DNA of 64,000 nt from Tritrichomonas musculus (lineage: Eukaryota; Parabasalia; Tritrichomonadida; Tritrichomonadidae): assembly GCA_039105265.1 (NCBI GenBank), contig JAPFFF010000010.1:5022001-5086000 (forward strand). Direction: 5' to 3'. The translations under genes were made by a program, and so were the position numbers. Below are positions 18,218-29,205 of the stretch, in pieces. Numbering within the stretch: the first letter of the stretch is position 1; each line of letters starts with the position of its first letter. The notes beneath the pieces are model-generated. The model saw only the letters and a program-made list of their open reading frames with translations. It had not been told where the DNA came from and did not search any database.

Positions 18218-19345
18218 ACAAACAAATGAACCAAATAGTTCGCCTTTTATAGCAACAAGTCATTCCAGTGGTTTAAATATAAATGGCTATTCAATGTTGA
18301 GCAATCTTGATGATGATCAGGATAATACTAATAATAATAATAAACCTTTATATGAAATATCAGTAAAAATCGATTCAAAAATCTCAATTTATGCGACTTT
18401 AGCCTTTGTAAAAAAGTTTTTTCAAAGAAAATCTGTATATTTTCAATCAAAATTACGAGCATGGAGAAAATCTCGAAGTAAGGGAATTCTTTAAACCCAT
18501 ATCTACTATTTACTTGATTTTATTTATTTTAATGATGGAAATAGATCATTGTTCTTTCAAAAAACCTTATTTTTTTTTTGTTCTTTGGTCCATCCGAAAA
18601 CAAAAGCATATATTTAAGACATTTTGATACTTTTAAAAAAGTTTTAGATATTGATTTGACACAGTTCAAGTTTTTAAGTGATCAAGGAGTTGCACTCATT
18701 TCGGTTTTTAATGAACTACACATAAAGCACATGTTTAGTCTTCGACATCTTTTGGTGTCTTTCAAAACTAATAAGTATTCGTATGCTATTAAAAATATTA
18801 TTACTTGCTGTTCAAAGCAAGAATTGCATAATTGCTTAATATTCTATTAAGAAATTTTTTCATATGATTATTTGCCAGTAGAAATACAAAAAAGAAACAA
18901 ATTATTGAAAAAAGTCAGGTTAGTTTTTGAAAAGAATTTAATATTAATTGAAAATGATGAACTCTGGAAAAAAGTATCTATGATCGAAAGAGTTTCAATG
19001 AAAATGCCATCTACTGCAAGTGCGCTTGAAGGGATTCGTGGCCACCTCAATTCACGTATACCTAAATTTAATATTTTTTGGAATGCTTTTTATCGCTTGG
19101 CTCAAAATTTTATTTTAAAAAACAATTGTCTAAATGATCAAATTCTTCACAATTATAATATTGAAAAACGTAGAAAGATTTCTCATGCATTATACCTTCA
19201 AAAAAGAATTGAAGATGAAATTAAATATTATCATTCTACAAAAAATGAATGCCAATGCGGTGGAAATCGATTGATATCTAAAATTTCTATTACCGTTTCT
19301 ACCTACAATTGCTTAACACAGGAAACAGTATCGATGTATGTTTGA
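18218..19345 (+). pseudogene. MULE (Mutator-like) transposase remnant, core and C-terminal part
   Basis: Three frames carry pieces: 18221-18494 (NGYSMLSNLDDDQDNTNNNN, linker), 18578-18850 and 18872-19345. The second has the MULE signature FKFLSDQGVALISVFNELHI then KHMFSLRHLL, matching the second catalytic Asp block followed by the H/C-R-H-L pattern. The third has STASALEGIRGHLNSRIP, a block I associate with MULEs of trichomonads, and NECQCGGNR, a possible SWIM-like zinc end. Stops and frame changes show it is dead. It is the continuation of 13990-14371 and was split by the Polinton. Confidence 0.7.
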
Positions 19346-19576
19346 ATGAACATAGATAGAATATTGTTTTATGGACTGCCAATTCTGCATAGATGAGGTA
19401 GATATAATAGCATCAACGTCTTCTGGAAAATACCACCAATTTTTTAAAAATGATCAAAAGCAGCCACAATAAATGAATAATTGTATTCATCATTCAAAAT
19501 TTTATAACCAATGTCTTGAATAACTTTTGTTGATTCTGCCCTGTAAGTCATCCCTTTATCTCTGTGTTCCTTTAGC

Positions 19577-20505
19577 CTATTTGCTGTAAAAATGTAAGCA
19601 ATTTGAGATATTCTGATATTAGCAGTTGATTTAAATCTTTCAATAAATATGTTTAAACTCGTTTCCCCACATTTCCTCCATTACTAATTAACTCAAATTC
19701 ATTGAGAGCTTTTATATTGAATATATAAATCTAGTTGCATTACTGTAACTCTTTTAATTCGTGGGGTAAATTCTGCAATAATTTACTGAATGTCTAACAT
19801 TCTTTTCCATGTTTGTAGTATTTTCTGTATTTGAGGTTTTTCTGGAACTTGAGGTATAAGATTCAGCTTGAAGGATTATGCCTTTTAAAATAAATCTCAA
19901 TATTCAATTAGTATTTCAGTAATATTATCGGTATGATACTTAATTTTTATGAATGATGGAAGAGAAAATAAAATTCGATTCTATTTTATCTAGTATAAAA
20001 TATAAAACATCAATTTATAAACACACCTTTAGATAAAATAAATGAGTTTATAATTTAATTAATGATTAGACTTCGTATGGCCAAAGTCCTGATTTTAACT
20101 TTAATAATATACTATCTACTTAGGATAATGATGAACAACCGTTATGTGACAAATGAAATGATGGAATTGCATATACGCTATTTAATAAAAACAATTATGA
20201 TGGTGATTATGAAGACCTATTCCATTGTATGTTTTAAAGTATTATATTAAAGGTACTGCTATCACAGAGACATATCCCTTGCCCTATTTATATCACCAGA
20301 CTGCCACAAAGGATACAGACTTTTATACTAGGCATCAGATTTTGAAATTAACCTGAAAATCTGGTTTTGATTGTCTTAGACTCAAATCATTCTTTTTATA
20401 TACTATTTTTCGTTCATTATGATATTTTTTATTTAAATAAATCTTTTTCTTTTCATTTTCTCTGAAGTTTAATAATTGAATATTAATTTAATGCTTTTTT
20501 TCGAT
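19577..20505. repeat. Dispersed repeat, short copy
   Basis: 19577-19930 matches 24849-25194 almost base for base. Next, about 40 bases around TGATACTTAATTTTTATGAA match 26497-26541, and 20262-20505 matches 26543-26806. The central 1.3 kb of the long copy is missing here and about 290 bp of unrelated sequence (19971-20261) sits between the last two blocks. On the minus strand the shared part reads as fragments such as CGETSLNIFIERFKSTANIR and MTYRAESTKVIQDIGYKILN. No transposase family is recognised. Confidence 0.75.
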
Positions 20506-20748
20506 AGGGGTTTAACCGTTCGTAAACTGTCAGAAAATAAAAAAAGTAAGATATTTCATAACAAAATTGATATTTATACTAATTAGATTTGGATTAATTT
20601 TAAAATAGTTGTACTTTTGTGAGGAGACTTCAAAAAGTGGAAAATCCTCAGAAAAAATAATCTTAAATAAATGAGATGTCCAACAACTCAAATGTGCAGA
20701 TCCAGTTCAATATCTAAATATATTATACTATATTTTGTTTTATAATTA

Positions 20749-22130
20749 AGAGGTGCGGACAGGGTGAAGTGATTTAGATTCGCACCAAAATTCGTATATA
20801 TTAATTAATTTTTATGAGCATTATAATGATATAATTTTTTTTTATTTTCGTCCACGGGGCCGACTTGTGGTGATATATGATTTTTTTTCTGAGGTAGAAA
20901 AATATAAACCACTGAAAAAAATATAAAAATATGTAAACTATAGAAATTATGTAATTAAGAGAAAAATCTATTATTTAGAAGAAAAAAAGTAATAAAAACA
21001 TGATAAAAATCATTTTTATACTATTTAAAAAAATGTGTCTCGTTTGTTATTATTCAATTATTAATGTATGATATAGTTTCCACTTAAATTGACCCAAAAA
21101 AAAATTGAGAAAATGAAAATGGGCCAAATTTAATAAAAAAAAGTATTTTAAAATTATATTATTAATATATAATTGTTTTATATTTTATATATATCATATA
21201 ATTATTATAATATAATAAAATAATAAATTATATATTGAGATATGAATTTAAATGTAACGACTCTCAATTATTATTTACTATATTCTCAATTTTATTCTCG
21301 AAGTTTTTTTTATTCAAAATTTATGAAAAAAAAAAATTAATGAAAAAAACTTTCTACATTTGATTTAAATTTTAATTAAACTTCAAAATATATAAAGAAA
21401 ATTATTTATTTCATTTCTCTCAAATTAACATTTTATGAGAAACGCTTTGAAATTAAAATTGTTCAATATTTAGAATATACAGTTATATAAAGTTTATTAA
21501 TTGTTTATATTTATTTTAAATATTTTTATAGTATAATATAATATTATTAAAAGTTATATAATCTATGATATACATATAAATATAAAAAGATATTTGCTTA
21601 ATATTTTTATAAAAATTTTTTATTGAAAAAAAATCGTTATTAATATTTATGATTTTAAAATTGATTTTTGCAGCTCAGCCCCCTGAATCAAATTAAACTA
21701 AATTTAGCATATCTTTATTAAATTAAATGTAATATATCTAAATGTAATTATAATCTAAATAAATTCTTTATTTATTTAGATATTTCAAAAAAATATATAA
21801 AAACTCATTAAAATGAACTTTTTAACAAAATATGAAATAGTTATAAAATAACAAAATGCATAATTAATCATTAATTTCCAATATATATAATAATTAATCA
21901 TTATAATTTCAATCCATCCATCAGGTGGCTGGATTGGGTTATTTTCATAGGATACTTGTTTGTGTTATTATAACTTATATAATTGATATTTTAAAACATT
22001 TAAATAATAAATATATTAAATAAGTGCACTAGAATATAATATCAAAATGTTATTTAGTAATTATTAATACATAAAAAGATATACATATTTTTATAAACGT
22101 TAAAAATTTAAAGTAGGTGTCCGCACCTCT
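20749..22130. mobile_element. TA-flanked non-autonomous element, 1.38 kb
   Basis: Inverted termini AGAGGTGCGGACA are at 20749-20761 and 22118-22130, flanked by TA at 20747-20748 and 22131-22132. The interior is AT-rich with no open frame of note, apart from two GC-richer spots near 20860 and 21675. It is Tc1/mariner-like by its target duplication only. Confidence 0.75.
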
Positions 22131-22237
22131 TATAATTATTAATAGTATTTTAATTTATAACTATTCCAACTAAAATATCTAATATATATTCATCTTATAA
22201 GGAAATATATTCATTTTAAATAAATAGAATAGATTTA

Positions 22238-22608
22238 AACTAAGTTTTTTAATTATTACCTTATTCACAAAAAAATTGAGAGTTTTTAATTCAAATTTTC
22301 TATGAGTCTTCAGAAAGTAGAACGATAAGTAGGGACAAATTATTTTTTAAAAAATACCATATCTTTCAATTTTGAGAAGATGAAAATAAAAAAAAAAAAA
22401 AGAATATAAAAAAGTTATTTATTCAGGAAAAATACATTTTAAATAGCTTTGGGAGCCTTTGAGGGCTAAGCCCAATTGGTTAAGGTAATAGCGGGAGCCT
22501 CAACCTGAGATGAATGAAAGTAATCATGCCATTATAACTTTAAAAAAAAATTTAGCTTTATTCAAATTTGAGAGGACGATAAGAAGGGACAAATTAAAAA
22601 ACTTAGTT
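22238..22608. mobile_element. TA-flanked MITE with AACTAAGTTTTTTAATT termini
   Basis: 371 bp. The exact 17-bp inverted termini AACTAAGTTTTTTAATT (22238-22254 and 22592-22608) are flanked by TA. Its termini resemble those of the element at 52838-53390. It contains a tRNA-like segment near 22461-22530 and two copies of a GATAAGNAGGGACAAATT block. Confidence 0.7.
22451..22530 (+). other. tRNA-like (SINE-like) segment
   Basis: The unusually GC-rich stretch GGGCTAAGCCCAATTGGTTAAGG resembles a tRNA D-arm and RNA polymerase III A box. A following CCTCAACCTGAGATGAATG could be an eroded anticodon and T-arm region. No intact B box or acceptor stem can be drawn, so it is not called a tRNA gene. Confidence 0.2.
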
Positions 22609-22856
22609 TATTTTAATTCAATTTTTCAAAAGAATTTCTCAAAAAAATTGTGTGAAATTTATTATTTTTTTTATTATAATTTTAAATAACGCAATATTTA
22701 TTAAATCAATAAAAAATTGGGATAGGAAGAATATCTGTATCAAATTAATAATATTTTGAATGAGCTCTCTTAATTTTATTGGCAAAATTGACCTTACAAA
22801 CGGTTTTACTAACAAAAATTATTACATTTTTTAGCTAATCAGTATATTGAGAAACT

Positions 22857-23041
22857 TTACACTTTTCGGACAAAATCCTCTCAATCTTATTTATTATAAT
22901 ATTCATATATGAACTTATTTTGACTTGTTTTTTGGAATTAAATCATAAAAAAATCAACTCTTTTTTTATCATAAAAAAGTCTTTGAATTGAAAAGGAGTG
23001 ATTGAAAAAAAATTGAGAGCATTTTGTCTGAAAAGTGCAAC
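22857..23041. repeat. Imperfect inverted repeat, possible small MITE
   Basis: CACTTTTCGGACAAAATCCT and CTCAAT near 22869-22894 are matched inverted by ATTGAGAGCATTTTGTCTG and AAAAGTG near 23011-23036. No target duplication was identified. Confidence 0.45.
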
Positions 23042-23440
23042 TTTTTTGATATACCTTTTTTTTTCTCATGCACCTTTATGGTGATTCGAAGGTTTTTTCC
23101 AAAGCTCTTTTTTCTGAGAGTAGCGCATGTCCCAAATAAAGTTGTAATTCCTCTTAAGGGCGTGGCTATTTCTTTCAAAAACCAGGGCTCCTTGTATAAA
23201 AATAGATTGCTGAAAAGATATTTATTAAAATAAACTTCTGAAAAATTGAATACATTACTTTGAGAGAAAAAAGAAATTTTCGACTCTTTATCGTTTTTTT
23301 AGTCAATTTTCAGTGGAAAATGCGGTTTATGTGTACGTTAAGTCGAACATTTTTGGACAGAGTTTACATAAAAAATTGAATATATTTAAATAGAAATAGA
23401 AAATTGAATAGAAAAAGATAAAAATTGTTCGAAATTAATA

Positions 23441-24800
23441 TGGATTCATTGTTTCGTCATCTGTGCCATTATCTTCTTCCTCCTCCTCTTCATCACCATC
23501 ATTTTCTTCTTCCTCTTCATATACGTATTCATATACTTCTTCTTCATATTCATATATAAAATCCTCTTCATATTCTTGTTCTTCTTCATCTTCATTTTCA
23601 AATTATTTTCTTTTATTATGCAAGTACTCAATGATATTTTCAAGTTCAAATGGTATTTTTTGTATTATATCATTATGTTTTTGGTAATCTTTGATTTTTC
23701 TTTCAATTTCTAGTACCTTATTTTGAATAATTATGTTATCAACGTTTTGTCCAATTTCAATTCGTTTAGAAATTGTTGTCCAGCGATGTGGAGTTCTTAA
23801 GTTTTCTAAATAAATTTTTAGTACATATCTGGAGTTTGAAAAGGAGGGCTAAAAGAAAAACGAGCCTCATCAGAAAAAAACAATCATTTCATTTTGAAAA
23901 TCAAATTCTTTTTTAAATAGCAAATCAGAAAAATTATATTGTAGTATGATTTGAAAATCATTTAATTCAGGGACTTTGAATAATTTTTGATATTTAAAAT
24001 GGTTCTTAACTAGTCTTCTTATTACGGTTTGTCTTGAGAACAAATGTTTGAAACCTTTTCTGAACTTCGACAAAGATTGCCAAGGCAAGTCTACCTGATG
24101 AAGCAAGCTCAACTATGTAATCGTCCATTGCAACTGTTGTTTTTCTTTTAGGTTTAATTTTTTTCACGTGATTTTGAATTATTTTTTGAAATCTTTAGAA
24201 GCCAATATGATATTTTGATTTTGTTGCTTTAATGCAATATTTATAAACGAACATTTCATTAATGTTCGATTTCTTTCTTTTTTTGGATTCGTTGGTAATT
24301 TCTTGCCTGTCTTGTAACAAACTGGGATCATTAGCAGAATTCGAAAAACGCGCTTAATGAGGAGATCGTGTGATATGTATATTTTGAATTTGCAGTGAAT
24401 CGTTTGTTTGATTAAAAAGTTGAATTGCTTATGTTGTGTGAATTGGAGGTGAATTTTGTGTTTGATTAAACATCTGAATTGCTTAATTTGCGTGAATTGG
24501 TAATCGAAAATGTGATAAATTTACATGAGGAAAATATTGCTGAGAGTTGCCATCTGGATATTCTTGCTGCTGATATGAATTTTGGCTTTGGCAGTTTGAT
24601 ATATTTTGAGTATCATCATTTATAGTAGAATTTCGAGAGGAGAGAGAAAAATCATCAGGGTCGTCATCAGGGTTTTCTCGGCTTTGCTGTTTATTGTGTA
24701 TTTGATCGTTAGATGCAGAATAATTTATTCCCATAAAATATATATTCAAAGGCATTCAAAAAATGAATGTGAATTCAATAAATTCAATATATATATATAA
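23441..24800 (-). pseudogene. Second Tc1/mariner transposase remnant
   Basis: Read on the minus strand: a Gln/Asn/Asp-rich start (24755-24483, MPLNIYFMGINYSASND and later PDDDPDDFSLSSRNS), a helix-turn-helix-like part (VKKIKPKRKTTVAMDDYIVE, about 24050-24180), then 24112-23870 with YQKLFKVPELNDFQIILQYN and FDFQNEMIVFF, matching the remnant at 13.3-13.9 kb. The rest of the catalytic core is deleted. It ends with a lysine/glutamate-rich and acidic tail (EENDGDEEEEEDNGTDDE, near 23460). Stops and frame changes are many, so it is an old, dead DNA transposon gene. Confidence 0.6.
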
Positions 24801-24848
24801 ATTGAGGGGGCTGGTTTTTGAAATTTAGTTTATAAACAAATAGTTAAC

Positions 24849-26327
24849 CTATTTGCTGTAAAAATGTAAGCAATTTGAGATATTCTGATATTAGCAGTTG
24901 ATTTAAATCTTTCAATAAATATGTTTAAACTCGTTTCCCCACATTTCCTCCATTACTAATTAACTCAAATTCATTGAGAGCTTTTATATTGAATATATAA
25001 ATCTAGTTGCATTACTGTAACTCTTTTAATTCGTGGGGTAAATTCTGCAATAATTTACTGAATGTTTAACATTCTTTTCCATGTTTGTAGTATTTTCTGT
25101 ATTTGAGGTTTTTCTGGAACTTGAGGTATAAGATTCAGCTTGAAGGATTATGCCTTTTAAAATAAATCTCAATATTCAATTAGTATTTCAGTAAGTAATA
25201 TTTCACAAATATCACCTCCAAACATTTCAATTGGATAGTCATTGTCCATCTTATATTGCACTTCTCACGTTAAAATATATCTATTCCTATATCCATCAAT
25301 TAAACTTTCAAAATCTGGTACATAAAATGTAACAACCTGAATTTTATTATTGATGCTTCTGGCTAATACTAGATATTGTTGATTTACAATCTTATAACGA
25401 ATTATATTTTCCCAATGCATTAGATCGGTAATATGAAGATAATTAATTTTTGAGATTGTATAGAAAAATTATTACCAATATTTCTTAGTCATTATAAAAG
25501 GATTGAATATTGCCAATTAATTTTGGTAGACATAAATCTTGGATATTAAACTAAGTATGCTGGTCAATTCCATCCCCGTCAGAAAAACGATATGATACAT
25601 AAAAATTGCCTGATTTTATACATTATTATTGTTTCTTTAATCTCATGTACCTTTGAATCAGCAAATCCATTTTTTTTGACACATGCAAATATTGGAGCAT
25701 CCTTAACTTTTTTCCTATCAAAGGATGATAAATAAAAGATAAAAATATAGTCGCCCAAATGTGAATTATCACAGCACTTTTGTAAAAAGTTTTTTTCATT
25801 AATTTTGTTATCAATAACTTCTTGAATGTCTACTTGCCATTGTGAACAATAATCCGATATAAAACCATAAAAATTACTTTTCAATGAGTTTCTTTGGAGG
25901 ACTAGCTTGAATTTTATAACTTCAAAAGCCAAGGTGAATCTTTCACTAGTTCTATATCCAAATCTTTCGGCTGAAAAAATTATTATGTTTGGTATATTAT
26001 TTGTTTCTTGTAAATCACAAAATAGCAATTGAATAATTTTATCAAACCAACGATATATTGTTGTTGTAGATGGATGAGATGTCTGTAAAGGGGATTTAAT
26101 AAGCTGAAAAAAAAGGTGTAACCAAAAAAGTTTTGTGACATCATTATTTTGTTTGTTTTAGTGAGAAATTAATATATTTTTCTGGAAAACAGGTTCAATA
26201 GATTTGAAAGTGTGATAAATCTCATCTCTTTCAATCTCAAATTTCTTATGATCGTACTCTTCTGTAGTTTGTTTGTCTTTATCCTGAATTGATTTTGATA
26301 AACGAGCAATTTGGATACAAAAATTAT

Positions 26328-26360
<33 letters not shown>

Positions 26361-26806
26361 TTCATTGATGCTTTCTGCACCCTATCATGCTAATTTACTT
26401 TTTTTGAGGACAATATTCATCTAATTATCAATTTAACAGTTAAAGTAAATGTTCCAGCTAGACACTTTTTTCTTCATCTGGTAGTAGATTTAAAATATTA
26501 TCGACATGATACTTAATTTGAATGAATGATGGAAGAGAAAAAAATCACAGAGACATATCCCTTGCCCTTTTTATATCTCCCGACTGCCACGAAGGACACA
26601 GACTTTTATACTAGACATCAGATTTTGAAATTAACCTGAAAATCTAGTTTTGATTTTCTTAGACTCAAATCACTCTTTTATTCTACTAATTTTCATTCAA
26701 ATTCTCGTTCAATTTGATATTTTTTATTTGGCTTAATCTTTTTCTTTTCATTTTCTCTGAAGTTTAATAATGGAGTATTAATTAATATTAATTTAATGCT
26801 TTTTTT
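24849..26806. repeat. Dispersed repeat, long copy
   Basis: Its outer parts match the short copy at 19577-20505; the 1.3-kb middle (25194-26497) is unique to this copy. It looks like a fuller version of an unrecognised mobile element. No inverted termini or target duplication were found. It includes a 30-base T run at 26329-26358. Confidence 0.7.
25579..26160 (-). pseudogene. Unrecognised protein fragment in the dispersed repeat
   Basis: A minus-strand frame reads through LIKSPLQTSHPSTTTIYRWF, which resembles a helix-turn-helix, then IIIFSAERFGYRTSERFTLA, SNFYGFISDYCSQWQVDIQE and SSFDRKKVKDAPIFACVKKN. There is no ATG at a sensible start. Related minus-strand pieces continue downstream (MHWENIIRYKIVNQQYLVLA near 25420). 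I recognise no family; a transposon-encoded protein is the likeliest origin given the repeat context. Confidence 0.4.
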
Positions 26807-27020
26807 TCTTTTTGATATATATACACAAATTTTTTCAGTTATTTCCTATAGAATGATTTCAAAGCATAATCAATCACATCTACTTAAAAAGTATAACTCA
26901 ACTTTTTCAAAAAAACATTTTGTACATTTTTAGATAAAGATACGGCAAAATAAGCTAAGACAATATTTAGTTGATTTTTTTTAATTAAAACAAAAGCGAT
27001 ATAGACTTAACTTGGATTAT
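26807..27020. other. Short intergenic stretch
   Basis: AT-rich sequence between the dispersed repeat and the 3' end of the transporter gene; nothing recognised. Confidence 0.5.
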
Positions 27021-28403
27021 TCAAGTAATTTCTATCATTCCAATCAATACGCCAAGCGTGCAAAGCAAAGTAATAGGAGTTATAACAAATCCAACTTTCA
27101 TAAAATCTAGGAATCCAATATTAATTACTTGATCTTTTAATATTTTTAACCACATTAATCCTGCCAAAGCTCCTAAAGGAGACAAATTAGCACCCAAATT
27201 TGCTCCAACAACAGAAGCATAAATGGCTCCTCTAGAAGGAGGTGTATGCGTTGCTTGTATAATAGGGACGAAGGCAACAGACATTGGAATATTATTAAAA
27301 ATATTTGCAGATAAAGTTGAAATAACTCCAAATATAAGTATATTCAGTGGCTCTGATGATTTTACGCATGAATTTAATCCATTTCCTATTGTTTTGAACA
27401 ATCCCTTTATTTTAAGAGCGTTCACAATGATAAAGAGTGACAGAAGAAAGAAAATAATCGGATATGGCAATGATGCAAATATTCTTCGCAATTTGGATGG
27501 TCCTTCATATTTTCTTACAATATCAATAATAATATTATATATTAATAAAACGCCAGCCATTACACCAGCAATTATCCACATTTCAACATTAAATCCTGGA
27601 ATTGATGAACATGCCATTAAAATAATTGATCCCAAAGTAAAAACAAGTCCAACAATCATATCTAATTTATTTGGAATTTTATCTGCTGGATCTTCATACA
27701 CTTCTTCTTCTTCAATGTGAAAACTTTGATTAATTCCTTTTCTGAAAAAATAATAAAGTAAAAAGCAATTACAAAGACCACCAACAACTGAAGTTAAAAC
27801 CATAACTTTTGCAAATGATGTAAATGATTGCGAGAACGCAGAACCAATAACAACATTAGTTGGATTTGAAATAATAAATATCATTGACCAAGTGTTTGCA
27901 GCAAAAAATTCTCCAAACAAAAACGGAATAGGATTGATCCCAGCAGCATTTGCAAAATAATCAATAAATGGTGTAAACGTCAATACCACAACATCATTTG
28001 AAGTAAATATCGTTAGAATACTGACAATTCCATAAATTATAAAGAATAGCCTTTTTGCAGAGCCATTTGATTTAGAAAGTGAATAAAGAGCACAAAACTC
28101 GAAGAATCCTGTTGTATCAAGAAATTTTGAAATATAAACCATTGAGAAAAAAAGAATTAATATTCCTATTGGATTTAATCCAGCAAATGACCATAGTCCT
28201 TTTCCTGCTTCTTTGGGAGGAATTATCTGAGCTGCTAAAATAACAATAGCTCCGATTAGTGGAAAGATAAAATACGTTTCAATTGTTAGGAGTATACGAT
28301 ATATTCTGAAAGTAATTGTTGGTTTAAACACTGCACAAAGGAGCATTCCTACGATAGAACATATGAAAATAATCAAGGCCGCAAAATATTCGGGAAGCGC
28401 CAT
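27021..28403 (-). CDS. ArsB/NhaD-type ion transporter (IT superfamily)
   Basis: 460 residues, almost all hydrophobic, with 10-12 membrane helices split by an acidic loop (HIEEEEVYEDPADKIPNK, about 230-250). Two family signatures are seen: FTSNDVVVLTFTPFI in the first half (family form TNDVALLxxTP) and the pair NIFNNIPMS and GANLGANLSPLGALAGLMW in the second half (family form N-x-P-x-x near VGANLGPNxxxxGSLA). The family moves arsenite, citrate, silicate or Na+/H+; the substrate cannot be told from sequence alone. The length matches ArsB-type carriers (about 430-450). It is probably in the plasma or a vacuolar membrane. The start ATG at 28403 is clear, and the gene faces away from its neighbour at 29206. 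Confidence 0.85.
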   Translation of the reverse strand: MALPEYFAALIIFICSIVGMLLCAVFKPTITFRIYRILLTIETYFIFPLIGAIVILAAQIIPPKEAGKGLWSFAGLNPIGILILFFSMVYISKFLDTTGFFEFCALYSLSKSNGSAKRLFFIIYGIVSILTIFTSNDVVVLTFTPFIDYFANAAGINPIPFLFGEFFAANTWSMIFIISNPTNVVIGSAFSQSFTSFAKVMVLTSVVGGLCNCFLLYYFFRKGINQSFHIEEEEVYEDPADKIPNKLDMIVGLVFTLGSIILMACSSIPGFNVEMWIIAGVMAGVLLIYNIIIDIVRKYEGPSKLRRIFASLPYPIIFFLLSLFIIVNALKIKGLFKTIGNGLNSCVKSSEPLNILIFGVISTLSANIFNNIPMSVAFVPIIQATHTPPSRGAIYASVVGANLGANLSPLGALAGLMWLKILKDQVINIGFLDFMKVGFVITPITLLCTLGVLIGMIEIT

Positions 28404-29205
28404 GATTTAAATCCAGGAACTGCTAAAAAGCTGATAAAAAAGTTCCCCGTTTGATGTAAATTTAATTTACACAATATCGATAATTATTTAATCGTTTTCA
28501 ACAGAAATCTTTATAACGTTTTATAAATTCTTTCTATATTTTAGTATTTTTTTTAATATAACACCCATTTATTAAAATAAGGTTCATATAATTTTAACAT
28601 GATCGACCAAAATCTTTCAAAATTAAAATAATTTTCCGAAATTTGAATACAAATTCAAAGTGAAGAAAAATTTTATCAAAATTTCTTATTGTTATTTTTC
28701 TCCTTGGGAAATTTCTTACAATTCAGATTTAGATCTTTTATGATTTGGATGATTATGTAAAACTCGAAAAACTCTCTTAATAATCATTGTTTTATGCTTG
28801 TTATTCATTGTTTTTAATTATTAATCTCATATTTTTTTTTAATATATAAAAGGAAATTATATTTTTATCTCAATACAAATTGTATGATACAATGAAATAA
28901 ATTTAGATATCTATATTGCATCTTGTTTAAATCAATACCTTGTTTTTGATAAAGAAATTACTTTTCATCTAGTAAATGAATAAATTTTAAGATTGTTGTA
29001 ATTTTATTATTGATTTTTAACAAAAATTTTAAGATTATAACACTGTTTCCATACATTAAATTGAGATTTATGTATTTGAAAATATTCAAAGAATTGCATA
29101 TTTTTAATATGAGCATTGAAATATTTTTTTTATTTTCACAAAAAATTTAATCAATTGAAGGAAAATTAAAAATTCAATATCTATATAAAAATCATCTCAT
29201 ATAAA
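28404..29205. other. Divergent intergenic region
   Basis: Upstream sequence of both the transporter and the PG-rich protein. ATCATCTCATATAAA lies just before the ATG at 29206; TCAT there may be an initiator, by analogy with trichomonad promoters. Nothing else is recognised. Confidence 0.4.

Noticed and set aside
20062-20250. 62-residue Met/Ile-rich frame in the short dispersed repeat
   Set aside because: Composition is what AT-rich non-coding DNA gives by chance; the long copy has no counterpart.
23024-23233. 69-residue frame over the inverted repeat at 22.9-23.2 kb
   Set aside because: Short, overlaps a frame on the other strand, and lies in repeat-rich sequence.
27223-27720. 165-residue plus-strand frame opposite the transporter
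   Set aside because: It is antisense to a clear membrane-protein gene and resembles nothing.
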